64,000 nucleotides of DNA, taken from Amblyomma americanum. Its lineage: Eukaryota > Arthropoda > Arachnida > Ixodida > Ixodidae. Of the stretch, positions 21,640 to 31,755 are shown piece after piece. The notes below the pieces were generated by a model. The model was not told the DNA's origin. It saw only the letters and a list, made by a program, of their open reading frames with translations, and searched no databases. Location: the NCBI RefSeq assembly GCF_052857255.1, contig NC_135507.1, positions 73,997,330 to 74,061,329 of the forward strand, written 5' to 3'. Position numbers and translations under genes: made by a program. The first letter of the stretch is position 1; the number at the start of each line of letters is the position of its first letter.

Positions 21640-22248
21640 TGTTTTTTTTATCATAAGATCCAAAATTTTTAAAAATAATTCTTTTCAGGTAAAGGGAAAC
21701 ATTTTGGGGTATAGCAATACCAGTGTTGGCGGACGCCTAACGCAGGATAATCATGTGAACTAGTAATGTAAGTAAATTCTAATAGACAGCCGGTCGTTAG
21801 TGACAGCCATGCCATATCTTAGAACTTCGAAAACGCAGTTATCCTCGCCGCTGTGGCTGAACTAATTTTTTCTGCACCGTGCCAAAATGCATGCACCTTC
21901 GAAAAGCATGCTGGCAAAGCAACTCCTCCAGTGCACGTAATTATAGTAGCAATAGTCAAATGCTATCAAACCACTGCGCCGAGGGTTATCACGTTTTCGA
22001 AATTCTAAAAACTGATATGGCTGTCACTAACAACCGGCCAGAAACCTCTAATTGCAATCAGGTGCCTATTGTTAATAGTAAAAAGAGGTACCTATTAGAA
22101 TTTAGTAAACCACTTTACTATTAAACATTATTCGCTTTGTTTTTGACGTCCGCCAACAGTGTTATTACTATGCCACAAAAAGGTTCTCTTTACCTCCCAA
22201 ATCACTTCTTTCCTTTTTTTAATTTGGACCTCCTAAGAAAAAAAAATG
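21640..22248. mobile_element. Foldback MITE-like element (about 610 bp)
   Basis: The whole segment folds on itself. GGTATAGCAATACCAGTGTT near 21710 pairs with AACAGTGTTATTACTATGCC near 22157. GTTGGCGGACG pairs with CGTCCGCCAAC, TAAATTCTAATAG with CTATTAGAATTTA, GTTAGTGACAGCCAT with ATGGCTGTCACTAAC, and TTCGAAAACG with CGTTTTCGAA. Arms of about 300 bp leave only a small centre near 21900-21960. No transposase is encoded. A TSD could not be fixed with confidence, nor could the superfamily. Confidence 0.82.
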
Positions 22249-23210
22249 CACTGTAGATGACGAGCTGTTCGATTGGTGCAGCTAGAATTCTTAACTGACT
22301 GATATATTTGGGGACAAGTGCTTTGACTTTGAGTGGATGGATAATGAAGTTCTTGGTCTTGATTATTTATTCCGTCCTAAAAACTTACCACAACGTGCAG
22401 TACAGATTCAGCGACGTCGAGTACCGTTTCCACCCACACATTCCGCTGACGCTCTCAGTTTCGTGAAGAGTCCACAGAACCACGCCTCGTCAGCCTTCGA
22501 AAAGAAAAACAAACAAAAGAAGAGGCCTGATTTGCTAAGGCAGTCGATAAAATAGAATAAATTAATAAGCGCACGAAAACTTTACGGAAAGGAAAACCAG
22601 ATGTTTACACACAAAGGAGTTCAAAGCGCACTGCGCGAAAAACGTGCGGATTCGGCGAAGTTGGTTACACACGTTCGCATAGTAGCACGAGCAAACAGAA
22701 ACCGACTCGAGGTGGCTTTTCATCAGCTTCGCATGCACTTCTCACCGGGACTGTTTTCAATATCGCCTTAATGAACGCTTCGCGAGAAAAACACACATGG
22801 GACGACGACGACAGTATGCACACAGAGTTCGACCCGCAGTTCGAACTGCGTGCATGCTACCGTCGCCGCCATCGCATCTGCGTGTGTGTGTTTTTTCCCG
22901 CCATCACAGCGCACGGACGAAGGCGGGAAACGCGGGAAAGCGCGCGCAAACAGTGGGACTCGCGCGCTTTCACCAAATCCAATGATGGCGCGCCGCGCGC
23001 TTTCATCCGCGCGCGCGCGCGCTTGCGGCTGTTCTTTGCGGGTGCAGAGTTGGCGCGAATTTCTTCCCCACCTCTCTCTCACTCTCTGTCGCTTTGCGAT
23101 ACTGCGTTGCGGATCCTATTTATGCGCCTCTAATGCCGCAGACCTTGCAAGTCTCTTCCCTTCGCTGTAACGAACGTATGCACTCCCATCAGGCTAGCTT
23201 TGCTTTGAGG
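22249..23210. other. No gene recognised; CpG-rich block
   Basis: 22790-23080 is CpG-rich, with a (CG)n run near 23010-23022 and overlapping frames on both strands. Promoter-like composition is possible, but there is no TATA box or transcript evidence I can see. Confidence 0.4.
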
Positions 23211-23344
23211 GATACTGAAGCGCTGTCCTTCTTCCTTCACGTAGGCTCTAAACGGAAAGGGGTAAAAAGGAGTAAGCTGTACTCTAGCTTTACTCCCTTT
23301 TAGTCCCGTATAGACGGGATTCTGTTTTCAGTGATACTCATGCG
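23211..23344 (+). repeat. Local duplication, copy 1
   Basis: Blocks CTGAAGCG, CTTCCTTCACGTA, CTCTAAACGGAAAG and GTAAAAAGGAGTAAGCTGT recur in the same order at 23610-23770. A Ruka SINE now separates the two copies. Confidence 0.75.
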
Positions 23345-23356
23345 CAGACACACGCA

Positions 23357-23594
23357 CCTAGGCCGCCGCGGTGGCTCAGTGGTTACGGCGCTCGGCTGCT
23401 GGCCCGAAAGACGCGGGTTCGATCCCGGCCGCGGCGGTCGAATTTCGATGGAGGTGAAATTCTAGAGGCCCGTGTACTGTGCGATGTCAGTGCACGTTAA
23501 AGAACCCCAGGTGGTCGAAATTTCCGGAGCCCTTCACTACGGCGTCCCTCATAGCCTGAGTCGCTTTGGGACGTTATACCCTCATAAACCAAAC
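23357..23594 (+). mobile_element. Ruka-type SINE with 12-bp TSD
   Basis: Near-consensus head (GCCGCCGCGGTGGCTCAGTG), B box GGGTTCGATCCCGG, full body and ATAAACCAAACC end. CAGACACACGCA flanks it at 23345-23356 and 23595-23606. Good preservation suggests recent insertion, and intact A and B boxes mean pol III transcription is plausible. Confidence 0.95.
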
Positions 23595-23609
23595 CAGACA
23601 CACGCAGGT

Positions 23610-23770
23610 GGATGCTGAAGCGGCTGTCTTTCTTCCTTCACGTACACTCTGAACAGAAAGGAGTAAAAAGAGAGTAAGCTGTCCTCTAGCGCACCCCCTT
23701 TTATGATAGCGAGTGCGCTAGAGGACAGCTTACTCCATTTTCAGTGCCATATAGGCGTGTTTAGAGAGAT
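23610..23770 (+). repeat. Local duplication, copy 2, with 22-bp hairpin
   Basis: The second copy of the duplicated block includes a perfect stem: 23672-23693 pairs with 23714-23735 (GAGTAAGCTGTCCTCTAGCG and its complement), with a 20-nt loop. Copy 1 lacks the matching second strand. Confidence 0.8.
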
Positions 23771-24478
23771 AGTCACACGCACGTGGAAGAGCGAAAACAT
23801 CGGTCTTGACAGAGCTCTCCCTCCATTCAAGTCTAGCAGCCGTCAGATGAAAAGATTCCACCAGCCAGCCTGCCTAAAACACTGCCTAGAAAGAATACAC
23901 ACGTAAAACTGAAAGCGGGGGTCGCGGTTACTGAGCTATAAGCGAGCTGCGCGGCACTCACTAGAGGTGACAACGAACGGTGCTGGTTGCTGACGTCTAC
24001 AGAAATCGCGCTGGAGTGACTACGCCGCAGACGTGCCCAGGCCAGCTGACTCCCAAACGGGCGAGAAGGAGATAGGGAAGGAGGAAGGGAAGTTTTCGGG
24101 AATGGTTTGAGATATTTGGCCTTTTTCTTTACATTTAAGAGCCGGAATAATTCGCAGGCGAAAAGAACGCGCATGTGACTATTTGCCTGTTTTCGGAGGC
24201 TTGGCGTGAGATCCGAATATCTGGAGCTTGTTGATATGTTCTTCTCTAGTATAGTATTCAAGAGCTGAATTATTAACGCTAGAATTCTTCGAAGTGCTGA
24301 AATTTCGCAATATTTGCACCGTTCGTTCGCGATTAACGAATAGCGCGCACAGTGCTGATTCAGTTCATTACGCATGACCGAAATTGAAGCCATCTATAAA
24401 GCAGCATTATGGTATGGGTAAGTACGTCTTCGTTGCTGCATGACACAATTGCTGGATTGTTCCGTAGAAAAATGAACG
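23771..24478. other. No gene recognised
   Basis: A minus-strand open frame at 23833-24393 (186 codons) is the longest here, but it has no domain or family resemblance that I can see. It is serine-rich and lacks other support. Confidence 0.35.
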
Positions 24479-24570
24479 GTTATATCCCTTCCCTTACGGC
24501 GCGGTTCAGACGTCCGCCGATATGTGAGACAGATACTGTGCCATTTCCTTTTTCCAAAAACCATTTTTCA
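24479..24570 (+). mobile_element. SINE 3'-domain fragment
   Basis: ATATCCCTTCCCTTACGGCG, GGTTCAGACGTCCGCCG, GAGACAGATACTG and CCAAAAACCATTTTTCAT: only the last 90 bp of the (ATT)n-family SINE. Confidence 0.75.
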
Positions 24571-25013
24571 TGGGGAGGGTATTTCCACTCTTCTGTACTG
24601 TGAACTTACCTTTGTGTTTAATTCATTTTCATGTTCACATTCAAACTAGGAGCTTTTCACGGTTCAAGCCTTTGAACGTAGCACTACTTCAAGTACTAGC
24701 AGCATCAAACAGACAAACACTTCTTTGCAGCTGAACCAACGTTTTCGAGAAATATTCACTGCTGAAGAATAGATACAGGCACAATCCATTAACACTTCCC
24801 CGCAGCGGTCGGCGCGCCATCGATGTGAAACTCAAGCACTCTAATATTCTTTCTCCCTCAAGTAAGATCTCGTTTTGGTTCCCGTTTCAGCTGACGCTGG
24901 CAGTACATGACACAGAAAGCAGCCGCACTATGTGAGAGGTAAAGAAATTCCAACACTGTTATTCCTCATTCAGCGATAGGCATATGGACGAATGGACGGT
25001 TATTTGGGCGGTG
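24571..25013. other. No gene recognised
   Basis: Unassigned sequence before the tetranucleotide array. No coding signal. Confidence 0.4.
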
Positions 25014-25129
25014 AAATGGATGGATGGATGGATGGATGGATGGATGGATGGATGGATGGATGGATGGATGGATGGATGGATGGATGGATGGACGGACGGA
25101 CGGACGGACGGACGGACGGACGGACGGAC

Positions 25130-25163
<34 letters not shown>

Positions 25164-25281
25164 ATGGATGGATGGATGGATGGATGGATGGATGGATGGA
25201 TGGATGGATGGATGGATGGATGGACTGACGGACGGACGGACGGACGGACGGACGGACGGACGGACGGACGGACGGACGGAG
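25014..25281. repeat. Compound (GGAT)n/(GGAC)n array
   Basis: Alternating blocks: GGAT-rich to about 25090, GGAC-rich to about 25138, GGAT-rich to about 25224 and GGAC-rich to 25281. The order GGAT-GGAC occurs twice, as if a compound array duplicated. Open frames in all registers (PSIH or WMDG repeats) are artefacts of this array. Confidence 0.95.
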
Positions 25282-26574
25282 TGGTGACCAAGCAAAACAT
25301 AGTTACGATTCCCAACTTTATTCACCCGCTACATCATGCTACCCAATGATGATGAGCTAATCCCAGAGCATTCTTGCTTATTCGACAGTGGAACTATACA
25401 CGCAGAACCCTCTGCCCCATCCCTCCAGTTTTGCAGGGGTCCTAATCGTCGTTCCGGTTCAGGTCATTCATTATCTCCTACGGCCACCCCGTACACCACA
25501 GAGTAGTTCTTTCTCGTAGCCGCGCTCACTGGCCGGAATGACCCAACACGCACCTATATCGCTGAGCTGATACGAAAAATAACAATAAAACGGGCATAAC
25601 GGCCGTGAAGAAAGCAACTGCACCAAATAGAGAGAGCAATCACACGAGGGTGCGGCGAAATGAAAGAAGATAACGCGCTATCCGCGCCGTCCCGCTGGCG
25701 CCATTAGCGCAGTTATTGTTCTTTCTGCACACGTACAGTGTATGGCGCCGGTGGAAGGGGCGAGGGCGATCAAGGCGGGCGCGCGAGAGGAGGGATGAGA
25801 CCCTGGGAGCCTCGTAAACGATTTCGAAGCCGGGCTCGCCGCGCCATGAAGATATCCGCCGTAGAAGGGAGCGGTGCGGACGCCGAGGCGAGGGAATTAA
25901 ATACGCCGTGAACTCGTGGGGTTGGATTCTTTGTGAGCGTGTGCGCGCATGAAAGATCGTCAAATCGTTTATTTTGAAGCTGTTTGAGATGAGAGGAAGG
26001 GACGCAAATCTGGGAAAGCCATTCCCAGAGACTGGATTTATAGATCAAACAAATACCTTTAGCTTGCGCGGCTGGCGCCGCGCGTGCCGCTGCAAGTTCA
26101 AAATTAACGCGGGAGTTTTGTATGTTAGGTAGACCCTCCTGATGCTCTATGGCCTTCAGAACTAGACGGTGTTGGCATAGGAAGCATTTTATAGCGTCGA
26201 CTTTGCAGTGAGTAGCAAAAATAGGTGATCACAATCGACATAATCGCGCTACATATTTATTCATTACAGCGATAGCTGTTAGGATTGCGCGTCATAGTCG
26301 TCCGGCGTCGTCGGCGTAACCGCTAGGTGCGTTAATGACCTCCCCCCACCGGGCGGATGTCATTAACGTACCCACCGCTCATTTACGCACCCACCTTATT
26401 ATCTCTGCCAAACTGAGTCGCATAAGCCTACGGGTGGCTCTGTTTGCAACAGCCGCCTGCCAGTGCAGGGATGCACCGGAGTGCACCGGAGCCGGAGTGG
26501 AGCTCGCAGCTGTCATTTCTAGACATCCACATGTAAGTGCCGTGAAGGAACAAATGAAAGCATACAAGTATTTG
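25282..26574. other. No gene recognised
   Basis: Two overlapping minus-strand frames (107 and 92 codons) around 25640-26048 have no known motif. 26330-26400 shows the loose repeat GCGTTAATGAC / CATTAACGTACCC. No exon could be supported. Confidence 0.4.
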
Positions 26575-26745
26575 TTTGTTTGTTTATGAGGGTTTAACGT
26601 CCCGAAGCGACTCAGGATATGAGGGACGCCGTAGTGAGGGGCTGCGGAAATTTATACCACCTGGGGTTCTTTAACGTGCACTTACATCGCACAGTACCGG
26701 GCCTTAGCGTTTCGCCTGCATTGAAATGCGACCGCTGAGGCCGGG
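26575..26745 (-). mobile_element. Ruka-type SINE, diverged
   Basis: On the plus strand: TTTATGAGGGTTTAACGTCC, GAAGCGACTCAGGATATGAG, GGGTTCTTTAACGTGCACTT, then GCCTTAGCGTTTCGCCTGCA and a degenerate head. This is the reverse complement of Ruka. Tail GTTTGTTTGTTT precedes it. The head is incomplete. Confidence 0.85.
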
Positions 26746-27644
26746 GCGTACAAGTACAAGTAGTTTTGATGTGAAAGGAAAAACGCATTATCCACCTTTA
26801 GTGGGTGATTTCTCCATAAGTATGAGCAATAAACACACTCTTTCCTTTCTTCCAGGCAGCTTTTTCCTGGACAGATAACGCCTTTGAGAGGCTTGAAACT
26901 TCACTGAAGAAGTAACAACAGAAATTCGTTCTCATGTGAAAACTGACTGTTCTCTGTAATACTGTACCTGCTTTACGCAGAAAGAGAGCAAGCGAACAGC
27001 TTTATTTGTACCCGATCACCTATGGCGTCGCATCACTAAAGCCACTCTTATAAAAATGGTCTATAGACAGTCTATAGACTTCTTATAGACTCTACTGCCT
27101 TCCTATAGATATTTCTTTTTGTCTACCCATAGTATAAGGACTGTATATAGAAAAAAGTATAATAAATGTGTATGGCCATAAATCTGTAAATTGTCTATAG
27201 GCTGTCTATCGGATTTGTATTGCCCATAGACTGTTCTCTAGGGTTCGTCTATACACAGAAGTCGATGGACTGTCGAAAGAAATTTTTGTAAGGTGCAGCT
27301 TGGTTCTTCACCCCTCCTTCCAACCCGCACTTGGCTTTCCTTCAACGTTATACAGATGTACATAGCTGCGCTTCAGTATTTGTGACTCATTAATTGTGCT
27401 GTTGTGTCTACGCCTGCCGTGTGTTCTGAAGTTCCCATTGAACTTTAAGCGTTAAATGCTACGCCTGCTAGCGCTGATCGTGCTAATATTGTTCCCACCA
27501 AGACCGATGTATCGAACGCACCACGGCTTGTCACATCTGACAAGCCCCTCAGTCCCTGTGGTATAGAGAGAAGTGAGGAAACTTTATTTCGCCAACTGAA
27601 GTCATCAGGCTAACCTACAGTGAATGAGAGAGGGAGCGATAGAT
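26746..27644. other. No gene; motif-repetitive tract
   Basis: 27050-27290 repeats TCTATAGAC-like words at irregular spacing on both strands, a cryptic simple repeat able to form many small hairpins. The rest shows nothing I recognise. Confidence 0.5.
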
Positions 27645-27800
27645 ACGTAATCATCATCCTTACGTCCACATCAGGGCTAAGGCCTGTTCTATATCTTTCC
27701 AATTAACCCTGCCCTGTTAAAGCTGCGGCCACCTTATCGCCGTAACCTCCAATCTCATCAGCCTAGCCGATCCTCTGCCAAAGCCTCCTATTGGAATAAC
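27645..27800 (-). pseudogene. RTE-like LINE 3' end remnant
   Basis: Reverse complement of the RTE 3' region seen at 12330-12470 and 54030-54190. Shared words are AAGGCCTGTTCTATATC, CAATTAACCCTGCCCTG, AGCTGCGGCCACC, AATCTCATC and CTCTGCC. The GAT-rich tail is reduced to ATCATCAT at about 27650. No reading frame survives. Confidence 0.72.
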
Positions 27801-28005
27801 CCGCCGCGATGGAATAACCCGCCGCGAGTGCTTAGCGCGCTCGGCTACTGAGCTGGAGTACCAGATTCAAATCCAACCCCGGAGACCACATTTATGCTGG
27901 CGTAACGCAAAAGGCACTCGTGTGCTACCCGATGCATGAGTGCATCTTAAAAATCCCCAGGGGCTGGAAATTGTTCCAGAGCCCTCCACTACGGCACCTC
28001 TTTCT
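27801..28005 (+). mobile_element. Diverged SINE copy
   Basis: The head (CCGCCGCGAGTGC.. GCGCTCGGCTACTGA) is preceded by a short duplicated start. Then come AAAAATCCCCAGGGGCTGG, CCAGAGCCCTCCACTACGGC and ACCTCTTTCTTC. The middle (GCTGGCGTAACGCAAAAGGC) differs from the main family and resembles the old head at 2175-2278, so both may be a distinct subfamily. Confidence 0.7.
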
Positions 28006-28027
28006 TCTCTTGCCCAGCAATTCTGGG

Positions 28028-29090
28028 CAAATGGATTTTTGAACCAGAAGCCATTTATGAACGAAATTTTTTGATATAATATAAGATTTCACTATAACAA
28101 TCAACATATCAGCGCGTCAGCCGACGGCGGTCTTGATTTTTTTTCTATTAACGCTTTTGCTCTCGTCAAAAGCGTTCGCCGTTGGTTTTCTACGGTGGTC
28201 TTGACTGTTCGATGCGACCGGTGGAAAGACTTTAAAAGAAAGGTTTTGCTACATTTCAGAAGAATGGACTATTACCTTCAATATTTCCGTAAAGCCCGGG
28301 ATACATGGAGCGTTTTTTGGGCGATTTTCGCCCGACGGCGCGCATTTGACGCCCGGTCTCTAAAAAAACGCCCGCCGCCGCCGATCTGGCCCTGCCAGAT
28401 ATTGACGCGCGGCGTCCGGAGAGACCGGAAGCGGCAGGCGGAGCAAGCCAATAGCAGCGCAGAAAGCCCGCTCTTCCGGTTTGGCCGCCGCCGCCGCCGC
28501 CAACATGGCCGCCATGGCCGACGAGCTCTGCTGTGTTTATTGCACGAAAATGTCGTTATCGTGAAAATAAACGCTTCACGAGAGATGAAATGTCACTTTT
28601 TTTGGAGAACAGGACCTAATCATGGATCGAAATGCCCGCTTTTCCTCCCTGAAGCGAAGGTGCTGAAGAAAACCGCAGCCGATGGTAGCCACGGCTGAGC
28701 GGGCATCGAAAGGTACGCGACCGCATGCATTCGAGCGCGCAAAACCTTGTAGATATCTATGCACGCGTGCTGCAATCAGTACAGTGGTGTCTAAATGAAC
28801 AATTTCGCTATTCTGAATAAGGAGTCAGCGTCGCTGCTCTCAAAGAGCTCCTCGCTCAATGGTACTTGCCACTTGTTGATCATATTGCTTTCGCGCTGAG
28901 AGATACGCGGCGGCGGGCTGCCGCGCTTTTTCGCTCCATGTATCTCCGGCCGGGCGTCGCGGCGCCGCGACGTCTTCTGCCGCGCGAACATCGTCGGAAA
29001 AAACGTCGCATGTATCCCGGGATTAACAGTGTCTTACAATTTTCCAATTTTCAAAATTTTTGTCCGAAAATGCTGGACATGTTTCTTTTC
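28028..29090 (+). repeat. Dispersed AT-rich repeat, copy 2, interrupted
   Basis: Homologous to 7540-7880, but split by a 731-bp GC-rich insertion at 28293-29023. The flanks rejoin to give the same word order as copy 1 (ATTACCTTCAATAT ... TTCAAAATTTTTGTCC), which serves as an empty-site comparison. Confidence 0.75.
28293..29023. mobile_element. Harbinger-like MITE, TAA target duplication
   Basis: Ends AGCCCGGGATACATGGAGCG and, inverted, ATCCCGGGATACATGCGACG. Both continue into TTTTTT. TAA stands on each side (28290-28292 and 29024-29026). A 3-bp TWA target and short inverted ends are typical of PIF/Harbinger elements. The element is GC-rich inside an AT-rich host repeat and encodes no transposase. 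Inside, at 28505, an ATG in a good context (CCAACATGGCC) opens a frame of about 20 codons (MAAMADELCCVYC..). Confidence 0.78.
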
Positions 29091-29158
29091 CTTTCCCCAT
29101 TTCCTCACGCCGCGATTGATGTGTTCACCGAGAACTGAGGCAGTTCCTGCGCCATTTG

Positions 29159-29160
<2 letters not shown>
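29091..29160 (+). mobile_element. SINE 3'-domain fragment, interrupted
   Basis: CCTTTCCCCATTTCCTCACG, a CCGAGAACTGAGGCAG block and GCGCCATTTG: a diverged 3' domain that served as target for the next SINE. Confidence 0.6.
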
Positions 29161-29229
<69 letters not shown>

Positions 29230-29533
29230 TGGTTTTTGTGTGGGAAGGAAATGGCGCAGTATCTGTCTCATATATCTTTGGACACCTTAACCGCGCCGTA
29301 AGGGAAGGGATAAGGAAGGGAGTGAAAGAAGAGAGGAAGAAGGAGGTGCCGTAGTGGAGGGCTCCGGAATAATTTCGACCACCTGGGGATCTTTTACGTG
29401 CACTGACATCGCACAGCACACGGGCGCCTTAGCGTTTTTCCTCCATAAAAACGCAGCCGCCGCGGTCGGGTTCGAACCCGGGAACTCCGGATCAGTAGCC
29501 GAGCGCCCTAACCACTGAGCCACCGCGGCGGGT
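29161..29533 (-). mobile_element. Full-length (ATT)n SINE with TSD
   Basis: Complete minus-strand copy: the tail (AAT)n at 29161-29229, 3' domain, central domain, B box GGTTCGAACCCGG and A-box side GTGGCTCAGTGG ending CCCGCC. The target word CCATTTGATA occurs at 29152-29161 and 29534-29543, a 10-bp TSD. This copy defines the true length and ends of the family. Confidence 0.95.
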
Positions 29534-29543
29534 CCATTTGATA

Positions 29544-31030
29544 TCCGAGAAACCAATTTCTTGTTCTCTTGGAGTCCACTCCGTCACCTTTACCGACCAT
29601 CGAATATCTTGCCTTCGCATTGTATGCGCACTTGCCCATGCCCATTTCTTCCGAAGAATCGACTCATGCGCCTTGTATCATCGAATCGGGCACATTTATT
29701 CTTGATTAGACACATGATATATGACACAGACATATTTCATAAGTAGAAAAGATCAGATTGGTCATATCAAACAACCGGAGACCTCATCACCCAGACCCTA
29801 GCTGTGTGCAACAAAAATATATAATAATTTGTGTAAAAAGATTACACGGTTGCATTTTGACTTTACTTTGTCTGGTCTTCCTATGTGAACTCTTTTTTGT
29901 CCGTCTGTCCATCCGTCTGTCGGCTCACACAATTACATGGAGCAACTATGCAACGGTATATTAATCCCCACTCTGCATTAGTGCCCATCCTAGGCGCAGG
30001 TGCACCGGTCCGCACACAGAATGACGTCGAACGGGCACTTATTCCTTATACAGTAGCGCGAATTGTCGGGCTATAGTTGATGAACGGTAATTGGAAAGAA
30101 AATGTTTCCTCAAAACTGATGGGATTTAGGAGAGAGACGCAGACAAGCACTTGTCTTTCTCTTTTGAGTCCCGTCTGTTATGAGCAAGTAATAACTTTGC
30201 CGTGCTCCTTGTACAGCTAGGGCTGTAATACATGGTTTCAATGGGAACCCACGCCACCAGTGCAGGCCTAAGCCCACCTCGGTCACACAGGAGCACTCGA
30301 TGTGACCGAGAGCAGATAATGCTGCGTAATAATTGATGGGCCCCCCTCTGTGGCAGCTTCGTCAACAAGCGCAACGAGGTGGTATACCCCCTGTATAACA
30401 GTTCATGCAGTGGGGTATTCTACGTGTACTCTGTATTAGAGGCTGTCAAATGTTTGATTAAGCGATCAGCACCTTATACAGCTGAATATAAGCAAAAGAG
30501 AAGAGCAAAAGTAAAACACGCCTGAATCGTACACAGCTTTCCTAATGCGCATTACTCTCACTTCGTATTCTGTGCAGCGACCTAAACAATAGGCTCCATT
30601 AAAATGTAACTATCGCTGAAAATTCACTGGGAATTAAGTTAAGCGTCAGATTGCCACGTAATTAACAATCACTCCTCGAGTATGAGCAAAATCGGGCTTT
30701 TTTTTTTACTGAGTTTTCCCATGGAGGAATGACTCATAAGCGGGCTTCAAGCTCCACTGAGAGGCAGAAATCAACCTGGGTATATTATGTGAACTGCATT
30801 TTGCCTTCACCTCCTTGACTTACACTTTTGCATTGTAAGACAAAAATTCGAAATTTGCATTGCAAAAAATTTGCGTTTTGCAGGCAAGCCCGCGTTTTTA
30901 CGTTCTAAAATATTGTGTGCTTTCCTGCGCTGCTGCCGAGCCAAGCTGTTTGTTACGAGTTGTGCGGAGCCAAGTTGAATTTACAGCTGTTTGCCCTGTG
31001 CGCGTAGCCTTCTTCTGATCCCATTGAGTC
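29544..31030. other. No gene recognised
   Basis: Mostly AT-leaning sequence with short frames. 29880-29930 has CCGTCTGTC-type repeats. 30890-31030 may already be the 5' untranslated part of the LINE that starts at 31031. Nothing else is assignable. Confidence 0.45.
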
Positions 31031-31755
31031 ATGACAGGAACCAGAGCAAAGAAGGATAGGGACGCGGAAGAATGTACTGAATGTTAACAGGAACTTAAAA
31101 GATTCCGAAAAAAAATGTTGGCTGAGTTCCAGGACATGAAGAAAAGCGTTGACTCCTGTAGCGAATCATGTGATGACATATCCGAAACAAAAGTTGATGT
31201 TAAGGAACTCATCAAGGAGGTCAAAGCGTTACGAGACACCAATCATGCAATGAAAGAAGAAAACCGCAAGCTTTCTGGAAGAGTAGATGAACTGGAATAA
31301 TATTCCCAAATAAATAACCTTGAAATAAGAGGGGTTCCTAAGGACGGTGACGCAATAGAAGTTGTGGTCAAACTGGGAACACTCGCTGGCGAACCTACCT
31401 CGAAAGCTGATATTGATGTCTGCCATAGAGTATACCACCTCAAAAGAAGATGAAATGAACATCATTGTGCATTTTGCCCGGCGGGAAAAGCGCAATCTAG
31501 TGCTAGCAAAGGCGAAGGAAACGCGAATAACGACAACCGACCTCGGCTACAGCCCCGAAAGCGCCGTCTTTGTTAATGAGCATCTAACACTGCTAGGTGC
31601 TGCCATCACAAAGAAAAAGCAGGTTAACAGGAAGTTTGCATAGGCGAAAGATGGAAAAATCTTTGCGCGTCAAGCTGAAAACACGACTGTACTTCGAATC
31701 AACTGTCTGGACGACCTGGAAAAAATGGCTAGGCAAATGGATAGGATCTCACTAC
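31031..31755 (+). pseudogene. CR1/Jockey-like LINE ORF1
   Basis: Starts at ATG 31031 (MTGTRAKKDRDAEECTEC). A lysine/glutamate-rich coiled-coil-like segment follows, then ELE-stop-YSQINNLEIRGVP, where a CAA-to-TAA change explains the stop. Next come MNIIVHFARREKRNLVLAKA and GYSPESAVFVNEHLT. The order of coiled coil, 'LEQYSR-NNLEI-GVP' block and RNA-binding-like C-terminus is that of ORF1 proteins of CR1/L2- and Jockey-type LINEs, which resemble baculovirus FP proteins. Two nonsense codons and a frameshift near 31430 inactivate it. A solo LTR cuts it at 31755. Confidence 0.8.

Noticed and set aside
23833..24393. 186-codon minus-strand frame as a gene
   Set aside because: No recognisable domain, no supporting start context and the opposite strand is also partly open. 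Recorded only as unassigned sequence.
24959..25349. CRISPR-like or telomere-like array at the GGAT/GGAC repeat
   Set aside because: There are no spacers. The units are continuous tetramers, and the arthropod telomere repeat TTAGG is not present.
29029..29301. Frames with long N, I, Y or L runs
   Set aside because: They are translations of the (AAT)n/(ATT)n SINE tails.
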